Positions 7,576-15,960 of a stretch of 46,798 nt of DNA are shown here, in pieces. Source of the stretch: an uncultured Fusobacterium sp. (GTDB lineage: Bacteria; Fusobacteriota; Fusobacteriia; Fusobacteriales; Fusobacteriaceae); NCBI RefSeq assembly GCF_905200055.1, contig NZ_CAJKIS010000017.1, positions 1 through 46,798 of the forward strand, written 5' to 3'. Each line of letters opens with the position of its first letter. Within the stretch, counting starts at the first letter, position 1. The notes beneath the pieces were generated by a model. The model was not told the DNA's origin. It did not search any database and saw nothing but the letters and a program-made list of their open reading frames with translations. The position numbers and the translations under genes are program-made.

Positions 7576-8133
7576 TTACAAAATTATTTTAAATCCTTGA
7601 GAAGCACGATTTACTTCAGTGTCTGTAACTCCTAAATATTTTTGTGTCACAACTACTGAAGAATGATTTAAAAGTCTTCTTACCAATTCAATATTATATC
7701 TATTATTAGTATATTGTATATGTGCATAGGTTTTTCTAAAACTATGGGTAGAGAAATTCTCAATCTCTGTACATTTAGAAACTTTTTGCAAAAACTTTTG
7801 TACCCATCTAATAGAAAAAGTAAATAATCTATCATTTTCTCCTAACTCTTTTTTTCTACAATAATCCTTTACAATTTTTACAACCTCACTATTAATATCT
7901 CTATTTTGGCGTTTTCCTGTTTTTTGTTCTATCACATCTATTCTCCCATTGATAATATCTTTTACTTTTAAATTTAAAACATCTCCTATTCTTAGTCCAG
8001 TATTTAATTGAATAAAACAAATTAAGTAAATTTGAAAGTTAGCTCTTATTTTTATTCCATTTCTATTTCCTCCATTTTTTATGTACTTGAAAATTGTTAT
8101 TAATTCATCTTTTTCTAATGCTTTTGTTTTCAT
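7576..8133 (-). CDS. small tyrosine recombinase, FimB/FimE-sized
   Basis: At 185 aa this is a catalytic-domain-only tyrosine recombinase, the size of the FimB/FimE invertases. The active site is complete: Arg48 (NTGLRIGDVL), a Lys at about 71-74 (EQKTGKR), His130 and Arg133 (HSFRKTYAH), His157 (LLNHSS) and Tyr166 (QKYLG). The start follows GGGAGG. Such enzymes often flip promoter segments. No clear pair of inverted repeats flanking a promoter was found by eye in the AT-rich gaps at 7428-7575 or 8134-8265. It may instead be an integrase remnant of the accessory patch. Confidence 0.85.
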   Translation of the reverse strand: MKTKALEKDELITIFKYIKNGGNRNGIKIRANFQIYLICFIQLNTGLRIGDVLNLKVKDIINGRIDVIEQKTGKRQNRDINSEVVKIVKDYCRKKELGENDRLFTFSIRWVQKFLQKVSKCTEIENFSTHSFRKTYAHIQYTNNRYNIELVRRLLNHSSVVVTQKYLGVTDTEVNRASQGFKIIL

Positions 8134-8265
8134 AATATTTTTCCTCCCTTTTTATTCTTATATATTATTTATTCGCTATATTAAGATAATTTAATTCTTA
8201 TATCTAGCTTTATTTTTAATTTTATTATAAAATATAATTATTATACATATTGGGAGGTTTTAAAT

Positions 8266-9438
8266 ATGCTTATTATTAAAAATGGTACTGTACTTGATGT
8301 AGAAAAATCTAAAAGTGTAAAAATGGATATCTCAATAGAAGATGGAAAAATTGTTGCAATTAAAAAAAGTATCAGAGCAAAAAAAGAGGATTGTGTAATT
8401 GATGCTGAAGGTAAAATAGTTGCTCCAGGATTTATTGATGCTCATTGTCACTTAGGACTTATGGGAGATAGCGTTGGTTTTGAAAATGATGATGTCAATG
8501 AAAAATCAGATCCTATCACTCCTCAAATGAGAGCTATCGATGCCCTTGATCCTATGGATAGAGTATTTAAAGAAGCTTACCAAGGTGGAATAACAGCAGT
8601 TGCTACTGGACCGGGAAGTGCTAATGTTATAGGTGGACAATTTGCAGCAGTTAAAACTTTTGGTAAGAGAATAGATAAGATGATTATAAAAGCTCCAATA
8701 GCTATGAAATGTGCATTCGGAGAAAATCCAAAAAGATTTTACGGAACTAAAGGTAAAATGCCTACAACTAGAATGGGAACAGCTGCTCTTATGAGAGAGG
8801 CTCTATATAAAGCAAAAGAATATATGGAAAAATTAGAGGCTGCTGGAGATGATATCTCTAAAAAACCAGCTTATGATGCTAGATGGGAAGCTCTTATTCC
8901 TGTATTCAAAAAAGAGATTCCTTTAAAAGCTCATGCTCATAAAGCTAATGATATTTTTACAGCTATTAGAATAGCTAAAGAATTTGATGTTAAAATGACA
9001 TTAGATCACTCAACAGATGCTAGATGTATAGTTGATGAGCTAGCTGAAGAGAATTTTCCTATGATAGTAGGACCAAGCCTTGGACATAGAACAAAGGTTG
9101 AATTAGTAAATAAATCATTTAAAACTGCTGGAGTTTTAAATAAGGCTGGAATAAAAATGTCAATAACTACTGATAGCCCTGTTATACCTCTACACCATCT
9201 ACCACTTTGTGCTGCTTTAGCTGTTAAAGATGGTTTAGATAAATGGGAAGCATTAAAAGCTATCTCTATCAATCCAGCTGAAATTTTAGGACTTGAAGAT
9301 AGAATAGGATCTATTACTGTAGGAAAAGATGCAGATATTGTTATTTGGTCAAACGATCCTCTACAAGTAGATGCCAAAGTTGAATATACTATTATAGATG
9401 GTAAAGTTGTTTTCTCAGGAGAAGAGGATAACGAATAG
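8266..9438 (+). CDS. metal-dependent amidohydrolase (COG1228 type)
   Basis: A 390-aa member of the amidohydrolase superfamily, related in layout to imidazolonepropionase and aryldialkylphosphatase-like enzymes. The metal site is visible: His60 and His62 (DAHCHLG), His223 and His225 (KAHAHK), His248 (LDHST) and Asp303 (TTDSPV). A C-terminal INPAEILG...GSITVGKDADIVIW block is typical of the family. It starts at ATG after GGGAGG and ends before the terminator at 9450. It stands alone, with no hut or pyrimidine genes near, so the substrate is unknown. Confidence 0.85.
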   Translation: MLIIKNGTVLDVEKSKSVKMDISIEDGKIVAIKKSIRAKKEDCVIDAEGKIVAPGFIDAHCHLGLMGDSVGFENDDVNEKSDPITPQMRAIDALDPMDRVFKEAYQGGITAVATGPGSANVIGGQFAAVKTFGKRIDKMIIKAPIAMKCAFGENPKRFYGTKGKMPTTRMGTAALMREALYKAKEYMEKLEAAGDDISKKPAYDARWEALIPVFKKEIPLKAHAHKANDIFTAIRIAKEFDVKMTLDHSTDARCIVDELAEENFPMIVGPSLGHRTKVELVNKSFKTAGVLNKAGIKMSITTDSPVIPLHHLPLCAALAVKDGLDKWEALKAISINPAEILGLEDRIGSITVGKDADIVIWSNDPLQVDAKVEYTIIDGKVVFSGEEDNE

Positions 9439-9449
9439 AGTTTAAATAG

Positions 9450-9488
9450 ATTACACCTTTTATCTGATGGTAAGAGGTGTAATTTTTG
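9450..9488 (+). terminator. terminator after the amidohydrolase
   Basis: ATTACACCT (9450-9458) pairs with AGGTGTAAT (9475-9483), followed by TTTTTG. Confidence 0.85.
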
Positions 9489-9648
9489 TTTTTATATTCT
9501 GTTTAATTTAAAAACGTAATATACTATTTTTTCTTGATAGATAAAAAATTTTTTTTTATTAATATTTCTAAACACCTTTTAATTTAAGTAAATTAGAAAA
9601 ATCTCTGTTTTTACACACAAAAAAATTATTAGTAATTAAAAAAATATA

Positions 9649-9657
9649 TGCTATAAT
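9649..9657 (+). promoter_or_regulatory. extended -10 promoter of the purC leader
   Basis: TG (9649-9650), one base, then TATAAT (9652-9657); no good -35 is seen. It is the only convincing promoter in the 418-bp gap before purC. Confidence 0.55.
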
Positions 9658-9693
9658 CTTTCCATAAAATTACAAGTATTATGGAGGAGCCTT

Positions 9694-9795
9694 ATGAGAG
9701 CATGGATTAAAAAAGAAAAAAATAAAATAATCTCATCTATCTTATATTGTAATACCATAAGTGTAAACAGTTTAAAAGGGACTAGTGTGAATTAA
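9694..9795 (+). CDS. 33-codon leader ORF before purC
   Basis: An ORF of 33 codons starting MRAWIKKEKNKIISS, with an excellent ribosome site (GGAGGAG at 9683-9689). It lies downstream of an extended -10 promoter. Its stop codon (9793-9795) runs directly into the hairpin of the terminator at 9795-9822, the geometry of a translated leader controlling termination. The peptide is basic at the N-terminus, not clearly hydrophobic, and shows no run of regulatory codons. It may be a leader peptide for purine-gene attenuation or an independent small protein. Confidence 0.45.
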   Translation: MRAWIKKEKNKIISSILYCNTISVNSLKGTSVN

Positions 9796-9822
9796 AGTAT
9801 CTTAATTTAAGATACTTTTTTT
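9795..9822 (+). terminator. intrinsic terminator between leader ORF and purC
   Basis: Perfect 9-bp stem AAGTATCTT/AAGATACTT (9795-9803, 9809-9817) with loop AATTT and a run of T. No separate promoter fits in the 25 bases between it and the purC ribosome site, so purC is presumably reached by read-through. Confidence 0.9.
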
Positions 9823-9856
9823 ATTTTTTAAAACTTTTTAGTATACTGGAGGAAAA

Positions 9857-10570
9857 ATGAAAAGAGAAAAAAGAAAATTTATTTATGAAGGAAAAGCAAA
9901 ACAAATATTTTCTACTGATGATGAGAACATGGTTATAATCCATTATAAAGATGACGCTACTGCTGGAAATGGAGCTAAAAAAGGTACTATTGTTAATAAA
10001 GGAGTTATAAACAATAAGATAACAGGAAAAATATTTAAAGTTCTTGAAGAAAATGGAATTAAAACTCACCTTGTAGAGATTCTTAATGATAGAGATCAAC
10101 TTTGTCAAAAGGTGACAATCTTTCCTTTAGAAGTAACTGTAAGAAATATAATAGCAGGATCTATGTCAAAAAGATTGGGAATAGCAGAGGGGACTATTCC
10201 TCCTGAAACAATATATGAAATTGGATATAAAAATGATGATCTAGGAGATCCATTAATTAATGATTATCATGCTTATGTTCTTGGAGTAAAGAAAGAAGAT
10301 TTGAAAACAATATATACTATGACAGAAAAAATAAATCAAATTCTTATAAAAATATTTGATGAAATAGGAATTAAACTTGTAGATTTTAAAATTGAATTTG
10401 GAAAAAATAGTGCAGGAGAGATAATTCTAGCTGACGAAATTACTCCTGATACTTGTAGATTATGGGATAAAGAAACTGGAGCTAAACTTGATAAAGACAG
10501 ATTTAGAAGAAATATGGGAAATATAGAGGAAGCTTATATTGAAGTAGCTAAAAGATTGGGTGTTTTATAG
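9857..10570 (+). CDS. purC: SAICAR synthase, purine synthesis
   Basis: Phosphoribosylaminoimidazole-succinocarboxamide synthase, which joins aspartate to CAIR with ATP. The 237-aa length matches the single-domain bacterial enzyme. Signatures are YEGKAKQIF at the N-terminus, DDATAGNGAKKGTI, the PLEVTVRNIIAGSM block and the LADEITPDTCRLWD motif. The start has GGAGG at 9848-9852. Its stop (TAG 10568-10570) is one base from the purF start, so the two are coupled. Only purC and purF are present; the other pur genes must lie elsewhere. Confidence 0.96.
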   Translation: MKREKRKFIYEGKAKQIFSTDDENMVIIHYKDDATAGNGAKKGTIVNKGVINNKITGKIFKVLEENGIKTHLVEILNDRDQLCQKVTIFPLEVTVRNIIAGSMSKRLGIAEGTIPPETIYEIGYKNDDLGDPLINDYHAYVLGVKKEDLKTIYTMTEKINQILIKIFDEIGIKLVDFKIEFGKNSAGEIILADEITPDTCRLWDKETGAKLDKDRFRRNMGNIEEAYIEVAKRLGVL

Positions 10571-10571
10571 A

Positions 10572-11969
10572 ATGAATTGTATAGAAAAGTGTTTTAAAAA
10601 AGATAAAATGGAAGAGGAATGTGGAGTATTTGGAGTTTTTTCTAAAAATAATCTAAATACATCTAATTTTACATATTATGGACTTTATGCTCTTCAACAT
10701 AGAGGACAAGAAAGTGCTGGAATATCAGTATCACTTGATGGAAATATAACAACATTTAAAGGAATGGGACTTACAGCAGATGTTTTTACACCTGAAACTT
10801 TAAAAAAATTAAAAGGAAATATTGCAATTGGACATGTTAGATACTCTACAACAGGAGAGAGCAGAATAGAAAATGCTCAACCTCTTGAAAATAAATTTAA
10901 ATTAGGTCAGATTGCAGTAGCTCACAATGGAAATTTAACAAACTCTAAGATTATAAGAGAACTTTTAGAAGATGGGGGAGCAACTTTTAATACTACAATA
11001 GATTCTGAAGTTATTATAAAGATGATAGCTAGAAAAGCTGAATCTGGAATGATCGATGCAATAAGAAGTACTGTTAGTGCTATAAAAGGTGCTTATGCCT
11101 TAGTTATCATCTCTAATGGAAAGTTAATAGGTGTTAGAGATCCCTATGGAATTAGACCTTTAGCCCTTGGAATTAATAAAAATGGTGATTATTTTTTATC
11201 TTCTGAATCTTGTGCAATAGATGCTGTTGGGGGAGAGCTTATAAGGGATATTGAAGCTGGAGAGATGGTTATTATAGATGAGAATGGTGTTGAATTAATA
11301 AAATATAGTGACAATAAAAAAATTGCTCCATGCTCATTTGAACATATTTATTTTGCAAGACCTGATAGTACAATAGATGGAATCAATGTTTATGAGGCTA
11401 GAGTAGAGGCTGGAAGACTTTTAGCAAAACAGATGAAAGTTGAAGCTGATATTGTAATTGGTGTTCCTGATTCTGGAATACCTGCTGCTATCGGTTATGC
11501 AGAAGAGAGCGGAATCCCTTATGGAATTGGACTTATAAAAAATAAATATATAGGAAGAACATTTATAAAACCAAGTCAAGAACTTAGAGAACAAGCTGTG
11601 GCTGTAAAACTTAATCCTTTAAAAGTGAATTTAGAGGGGAAAAGAGTTGTAATTATAGATGATTCCCTAGTGAGAGGAACAACAAGTAAAATTCTTTTAG
11701 AGATTGTTAGAAGAGCAGGAGCAAAGGAAGTACACTTTAGATCAGCCTCTCCAGCAGTAAAATATTCATGCTATTATGGAATTGATACTGCTCACAGAGA
11801 GGAGCTTATTGCCTCAAAATTATCTGTTGAAGAGATAAGAAAAACTATAAATGCTGATACTCTTGATTATCTATCTATGGAAAATATGCTAAAATCATTA
11901 AAGAATAGAAGTTATTGTGTAGGTTGTTTCAATGGAGCATATCCAATGAGTACACCTATTGAAGATTAA
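10572..11969 (+). CDS. purF: amidophosphoribosyltransferase, first step of purine synthesis
   Basis: Transfers glutamine amide nitrogen to PRPP. The start ATG 10572 is chosen because it follows the purC stop by one base (translational coupling); a GTG at 10560 inside purC is less likely. The N-terminal segment up to MEEE would be removed to expose the catalytic Cys of CGVFGVF (Ntn hydrolase). Further motifs are GHVRYSTTG, AHNGNL and the PRPP loop VVIIDDSLVRGTTS. C-terminal Cys residues (YSCYYGID, SYCVGCFNGAYP) fit an Fe-S-containing B. subtilis-type enzyme. It ends at a strong terminator (11988-12020). Confidence 0.96.
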   Translation: MNCIEKCFKKDKMEEECGVFGVFSKNNLNTSNFTYYGLYALQHRGQESAGISVSLDGNITTFKGMGLTADVFTPETLKKLKGNIAIGHVRYSTTGESRIENAQPLENKFKLGQIAVAHNGNLTNSKIIRELLEDGGATFNTTIDSEVIIKMIARKAESGMIDAIRSTVSAIKGAYALVIISNGKLIGVRDPYGIRPLALGINKNGDYFLSSESCAIDAVGGELIRDIEAGEMVIIDENGVELIKYSDNKKIAPCSFEHIYFARPDSTIDGINVYEARVEAGRLLAKQMKVEADIVIGVPDSGIPAAIGYAEESGIPYGIGLIKNKYIGRTFIKPSQELREQAVAVKLNPLKVNLEGKRVVIIDDSLVRGTTSKILLEIVRRAGAKEVHFRSASPAVKYSCYYGIDTAHREELIASKLSVEEIRKTINADTLDYLSMENMLKSLKNRSYCVGCFNGAYPMSTPIED

Positions 11970-11987
11970 TAAGTATAGAAAAAACTG

Positions 11988-12020
11988 AAAAGAGAGTTAA
12001 TTTATTTAGCTCTCTTTTTT
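11988..12020 (+). terminator. terminator after purF
   Basis: AAAAGAGAG (11988-11996) pairs with CTCTCTTTT (12010-12018), with a T-run completing it. Confidence 0.9.
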
Positions 12021-12096
12021 ATAAAATAACAATTGAAAAAATTAATAAAGTAATGTTATAATATCCTTTGGCAATAAATTAAAAAGGAGGTTTTAG

Positions 12097-13356
12097 ATGG
12101 AAAAATTTACAGAAATTCTTAATATAGCAAATGATATATACTTAAATCCTGAATTAGGTTACAAAGAGAAGAGAACATCTGATACTGTTAAAAAGTATAT
12201 ATTGAGATATATGCCAGATGCTAATATAATTGGATTTTCTGAAACAGGGTTAAAAGTTAATATTGGAGAGAGAAAAAATATTCATATAGGTTTAATTGCT
12301 GAATTAGATGGAGTTTTTGCTCCTAGCCACTTTCATGCTGATAAAACTACTGGAGCTGCTCATAACTGCGGGCATTATTCACAAGTTGCTATATTGTTAA
12401 ATGTTTTTAGAACTTTAGTAGAAACAGAGATATATAAAACTTTTGATTTCTCATTAGGATTTATCTTTGTTCCAGCAGAGGAGTATCTTGATTTAGAATA
12501 TAGAAAAAAATTGAGAGAAGATGGAAAGATAACATATTTTGGTGGTAAACCTGAGGCTATGAAATTAGGTATTTTTGATGAGTTTGATCTGTGCATTGCT
12601 GTTCATTCAATGGGAGGAGTTTTTGAAAAGAGAAGTATAGAGATAAACTGTGATTTAGCAGGGTTTATGTATAAAAACTTTACTTTTAAAGGAAAAGCCT
12701 CTCATGCAGGGTTTGCTCCTCAAGCTGGGATAAATGCTTATAGCATCTCAACTCTTTTCAATGTAGCACTTGGACTTTTAAGACAACAAGTTGATGAAAG
12801 ATATATGCCAAGAATGAATCCTGTAATTTTAGAATCAAATATGGGAGTCAATGTTATTCCAAATAAAATTATAATAGGTTCAGATATAAGGGCAAATTCA
12901 ATAGATTATATGTTGGAACTTTCTCAACGTCTTAATATGATAGGAAAAGGATCTGCTCTCTCTTTAGGTGGAGAGGTTGAAATTGAAAGTAGTTTAGGGT
13001 ATCTTCCCTTTAATCAATCAAGATACCTTTCATCTTTTGTAAAATCTGCCTTTGAAAAATTTGATAGGATAGAGTTTTGTAAAGATAGTACTCCAGTAAG
13101 TGCCTCTGGAGATATAGGAGATCTTGCCTTTATGATTCCAACTATTCAAATAGGGTATAGTGGTTTCAAAGGTACTATTCATGGTGATGATTTTATTCAC
13201 GATGATGTAGAGTATATCTTTTCAATTTTCCCAGAATTTTTGATAGAAGTTTTAAAAGAGATGAATGGAAAAATTGATAAAAATCAATTATATAAAAGAA
13301 GTTATAAAGAATATGAAAAAATAATAAAACAATTTGGAGATAGTGATGAAAAATAA
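12097..13356 (+). CDS. M20-family amidohydrolase/peptidase
   Basis: A 419-aa zinc-type hydrolase of the M20D kind (N-acyl amino acid or p-aminobenzoyl-glutamate hydrolase relatives). Metal-site residues are visible: Asp71 in IAELDGV, then HNCGHYSQ with Cys91 and His93, and the general-base pair in FVPAEEYLD. A dimerisation domain follows (GKASHAGFAPQAG). It starts after AAGGAGG. Its 3' end overlaps the next gene by 11 bp, so it is translated together with two membrane proteins. That suggests they import the substrate or export the product; the substrate is not known. Confidence 0.85.
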   Translation: MEKFTEILNIANDIYLNPELGYKEKRTSDTVKKYILRYMPDANIIGFSETGLKVNIGERKNIHIGLIAELDGVFAPSHFHADKTTGAAHNCGHYSQVAILLNVFRTLVETEIYKTFDFSLGFIFVPAEEYLDLEYRKKLREDGKITYFGGKPEAMKLGIFDEFDLCIAVHSMGGVFEKRSIEINCDLAGFMYKNFTFKGKASHAGFAPQAGINAYSISTLFNVALGLLRQQVDERYMPRMNPVILESNMGVNVIPNKIIIGSDIRANSIDYMLELSQRLNMIGKGSALSLGGEVEIESSLGYLPFNQSRYLSSFVKSAFEKFDRIEFCKDSTPVSASGDIGDLAFMIPTIQIGYSGFKGTIHGDDFIHDDVEYIFSIFPEFLIEVLKEMNGKIDKNQLYKRSYKEYEKIIKQFGDSDEK

Positions 13357-14146
13357 AAATTTAATATACCTTATAATATTTTCAGTTATAATAATACTTG
13401 TATCTGAAATAATCGGTTTTAGAATCCTAAATTTAGGAAAATTTAAGATAGGATTACTTCCTCTTATTTTTGCTCTAATTTTAACTATGATATTTGCAAT
13501 ACAGATATTTAGAAAAGGAATTTTTAGCAAAATCTACACAGAGGAGAATGTCAATTTTGCAGGGAAATATCTTATTATAATTATGTTACCTCTTATGGCA
13601 AAATATGGAGCTGATGTTGCTCCAAGATTAAAAGAGATCTTATCTATTGGTTGGATATTTTTATTACAAGAACTTGGAAACTTAGGAACTATTATCTTTG
13701 GACTTCCTGTTGCAATTTTAATTGGACTTAGAAGAGAGGCTATCGGTTCAACTCTTGGACTAGGGAGAGAGGGAGAGTTAGCATATATATCAGAAAAATA
13801 TACTCTAAACTCTGATGAGGGTAGAGGAGTACTTTCAATGTATATCTTTGGAACTCTTTTTGGTGCTATCTTCTTCAGTATCGTTGCTCCTATATTCTTA
13901 AATATGGGGCTAAAAGTTGAGGCTCTAGCTATTGCATCTGGAATGGGATCAGCTAGTATGATGACTGCGTCAAGCTCTGTTCTTGCTGCAATACATCCAG
14001 AACATGCTGAAACTATTAGAGCTTATGCTGCTGCTAGCCAACTTTTAACAAGCTTTATTGGAACATTTACAATGGTATTTTTAGCAGTTCCATTACAAAG
14101 ATTCCTATATAGAAAATTGACAGGGGAGAAGAGAGATGAAAAATAA
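13346..14146 (+). CDS. DUF3100-type membrane protein
   Basis: A 266-aa inner-membrane protein with about seven or eight hydrophobic segments. ATG 13346 is chosen since TTGGAGA (13334-13340) serves as its ribosome site within the end of the M20 gene. GLPVAILIGLRREAIGSTLGLGREGELAYI and the GSASMMTASSSVLAAIHP block are the distinctive conserved parts, which I associate with DUF3100. It overlaps the next gene by 11 bp. Together with the following 164-aa protein it may form a split transporter serving the M20 hydrolase. Confidence 0.7.
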   Translation: MKNKNLIYLIIFSVIIILVSEIIGFRILNLGKFKIGLLPLIFALILTMIFAIQIFRKGIFSKIYTEENVNFAGKYLIIIMLPLMAKYGADVAPRLKEILSIGWIFLLQELGNLGTIIFGLPVAILIGLRREAIGSTLGLGREGELAYISEKYTLNSDEGRGVLSMYIFGTLFGAIFFSIVAPIFLNMGLKVEALAIASGMGSASMMTASSSVLAAIHPEHAETIRAYAAASQLLTSFIGTFTMVFLAVPLQRFLYRKLTGEKRDEK

Positions 14147-14630
14147 TACACTTTTAAATTATATGATGAAAAATATATTGATTCTTTTATTAAGTCTTTC
14201 ACTTATTCTTTTTACTCAATGGGTAAAAGTTATGAAATATGGTGAGAAAGGACCTCAAATAACTGTATATACTTTCTTAGGGTTACTATGTTTAGGGGCA
14301 TTTGCAGTTATTGGACTTCTAATTCAAAAATCTTTAGAAAATTGTAAGATAAAATTTATAAGAGATTTTCCAATACTTGGGTGGGTTTCAATTACATCTT
14401 TAGTATTTTGTATGTTAAGTAGTAGTGTTATTAAGGCTATTAATGCAGTTGATTTTCTTTCAATAACAACACCTATTCTTACATATGCTGGTATCTCTGT
14501 TGCCAATAGACTTGGAGATCTTAAAAAACTTTCTTGGAAAATAGCTATTACTGGGGTTTTTGTATTTATAGGTACATATTTAGGATCTGCACTACTTGCT
14601 CAATTTGGGCTTTTTGTGGTGGGGAAATAA
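14136..14630 (+). CDS. four- to five-helix membrane protein, partner of 13346 gene
   Basis: A 164-aa integral membrane protein with helices at about 10-28, 42-64, 78-100, 105-122 and 135-160. No soluble domain or catalytic motif is visible. The ribosome site GGGGAGAAG lies inside the preceding gene, which it overlaps by 11 bp, implying fixed stoichiometry with that protein. I do not recognise the family with certainty. Context suggests the second half of a two-component transporter in a three-gene operon with the M20 hydrolase, closed by the terminator at 14636. Confidence 0.65.
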   Translation: MKNNTLLNYMMKNILILLLSLSLILFTQWVKVMKYGEKGPQITVYTFLGLLCLGAFAVIGLLIQKSLENCKIKFIRDFPILGWVSITSLVFCMLSSSVIKAINAVDFLSITTPILTYAGISVANRLGDLKKLSWKIAITGVFVFIGTYLGSALLAQFGLFVVGK

Positions 14631-14635
14631 TAGAA

Positions 14636-14668
14636 AAAAGAGGCTGTAAAATTTCAGCCTCTTTATTT
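14636..14668. terminator. bidirectional terminator between the M20 operon and hsdS
   Basis: AAAGAGGCTG/CAGCCTCTTT stem with A-rich and T-rich flanks on both sides, so it serves both converging transcripts. Confidence 0.88.
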
Positions 14669-14675
14669 TTTTAAT

Positions 14676-15950
14676 TTATACAAACATTTGTTGTAGCAGT
14701 CCTTTTTTAAATTCTTTTAGATCTTCAAGTTCAGAAGTTAGATTATCAATTTTATTATCAATGCTAGATAGGAAATTTGCTATTTTTTGTTGTTCTTCTA
14801 GGCAAGGAATATTAAATACTAATTTATTTAGATTCTTTTTAGGTAATTGTTTTAAAGCACTACCAGTTTGTAATTCTTTAAATTGTTTTTGAATATTATA
14901 ACTATTCAATAAATGAAGTAGAAAATAAGGTGTTATAATATTTTTATCTTTTATTCTTAATAAGCAAAGTTGTGCATTAATATTAGCTCCATTAAATTTA
15001 GAATCAACATAAGCTACTATACCAATTTCTCCTCTAGTACAAACTAAAATATCACTTTCAATTAAATGTCCAGATAATAAAATTTGATGTAATTCTTTAG
15101 AAATATATTTCATTTCTTTAAAATTAATTTTAGAATCTTTTAAATTGTTTACTCTTATAAAAGGCACTCCTTGTTCTAATAACTCTTCTTGTTTTGGATA
15201 TAGTTCACCATAATTTCCATCTGAAATATAAATTGGTAATTCCCCTAACTTTTTCTCTTCCCATTCAGGATAATCATTACCATTACTATCCTTAAATCTT
15301 AACTCTTGGTTAAAGATCTTTTGCATTATTCCTTTTTTATAATCTTTAAATAAATCTAGTTTTTCCTCTGTAATAGATATTTTCTTATCTACACTAGAAA
15401 GAAAATTACCAATTTTTTCTTGTTCTTTCAAACAAGGAATATTTAATGTTAATTTTCTTAATTCCGTTAATCCTATTCTTTTTCTTGTACTTCCAGTAGA
15501 AGCATTTTCAGCTTTTTTTCTAAAATTTTTATTGTTTATATTTTCCATTAAAAATAGGTTGTTATAAAAATTACTATCTGGAACTAATCTTATTCCATCT
15601 GAACACATTAAATATCTATTCTCATAATTAGGAACAATTAATGCTCTTGCAACTGGGTCACCCATTTTAGACATTAAAATATCATTAGGATAAATGTTAC
15701 ATGAAATTAGATTATTTGCTTTTTTTATTGAAGTATAAATTTTATTATCATTTATAAATTTTCCATCACCTATATTTTGGAGTTGAATTACTCTAATTCC
15801 TTCTAAGGTATAATCTTCTGATTTTAAATCTGATCCAAAAGGACCTCCTGTAAAACTCCATTTTATTTCATTATTTATAGTTTCCTCTAATCTCTTTTCT
15901 TGCCATTCCTCACTAAATTCCTTAAATCTTAATTTAGGTACTCTATTCAT
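14676..15950 (-). CDS. hsdS: type I restriction-modification specificity subunit
   Basis: HsdS chooses the DNA target of the HsdR2-M2-S complex. The 424-aa protein has two target-recognition domains (about 5-160 and 215-380). Each is followed by a conserved helical spacer: IPCLKEQEKIGNFLSSVDKK and IPCLEEQQKIANFLSSIDNK. That duplicated plan is diagnostic. ATG 15950 is preferred over GTG 15959, which is too close to the AGGGTG ribosome site. It lies 10 bp after hsdM. Only one hsdS is present and no inverted spare copy is seen, so shuffling of specificity is not indicated here. Confidence 0.93.
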   Translation of the reverse strand: MNRVPKLRFKEFSEEWQEKRLEETINNEIKWSFTGGPFGSDLKSEDYTLEGIRVIQLQNIGDGKFINDNKIYTSIKKANNLISCNIYPNDILMSKMGDPVARALIVPNYENRYLMCSDGIRLVPDSNFYNNLFLMENINNKNFRKKAENASTGSTRKRIGLTELRKLTLNIPCLKEQEKIGNFLSSVDKKISITEEKLDLFKDYKKGIMQKIFNQELRFKDSNGNDYPEWEEKKLGELPIYISDGNYGELYPKQEELLEQGVPFIRVNNLKDSKINFKEMKYISKELHQILLSGHLIESDILVCTRGEIGIVAYVDSKFNGANINAQLCLLRIKDKNIITPYFLLHLLNSYNIQKQFKELQTGSALKQLPKKNLNKLVFNIPCLEEQQKIANFLSSIDNKIDNLTSELEDLKEFKKGLLQQMFV

Positions 15951-15960
15951 ATCTATCACC

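Noticed and set aside
9006..9377. Long antisense frames inside the amidohydrolase and other genes
   Set aside because: They lack ribosome sites and protein features and mirror the codon pattern of the real gene on the other strand.
10560..10571. GTG at 10560 as the purF start
   Set aside because: It lies inside purC without a ribosome site; ATG 10572 directly after the purC stop is more likely, and the mature protein starts at a later Cys anyway.
14676..15950. Phase-variable hsdS shuffling
   Set aside because: Only one hsdS copy and no silent or inverted partner in the window.
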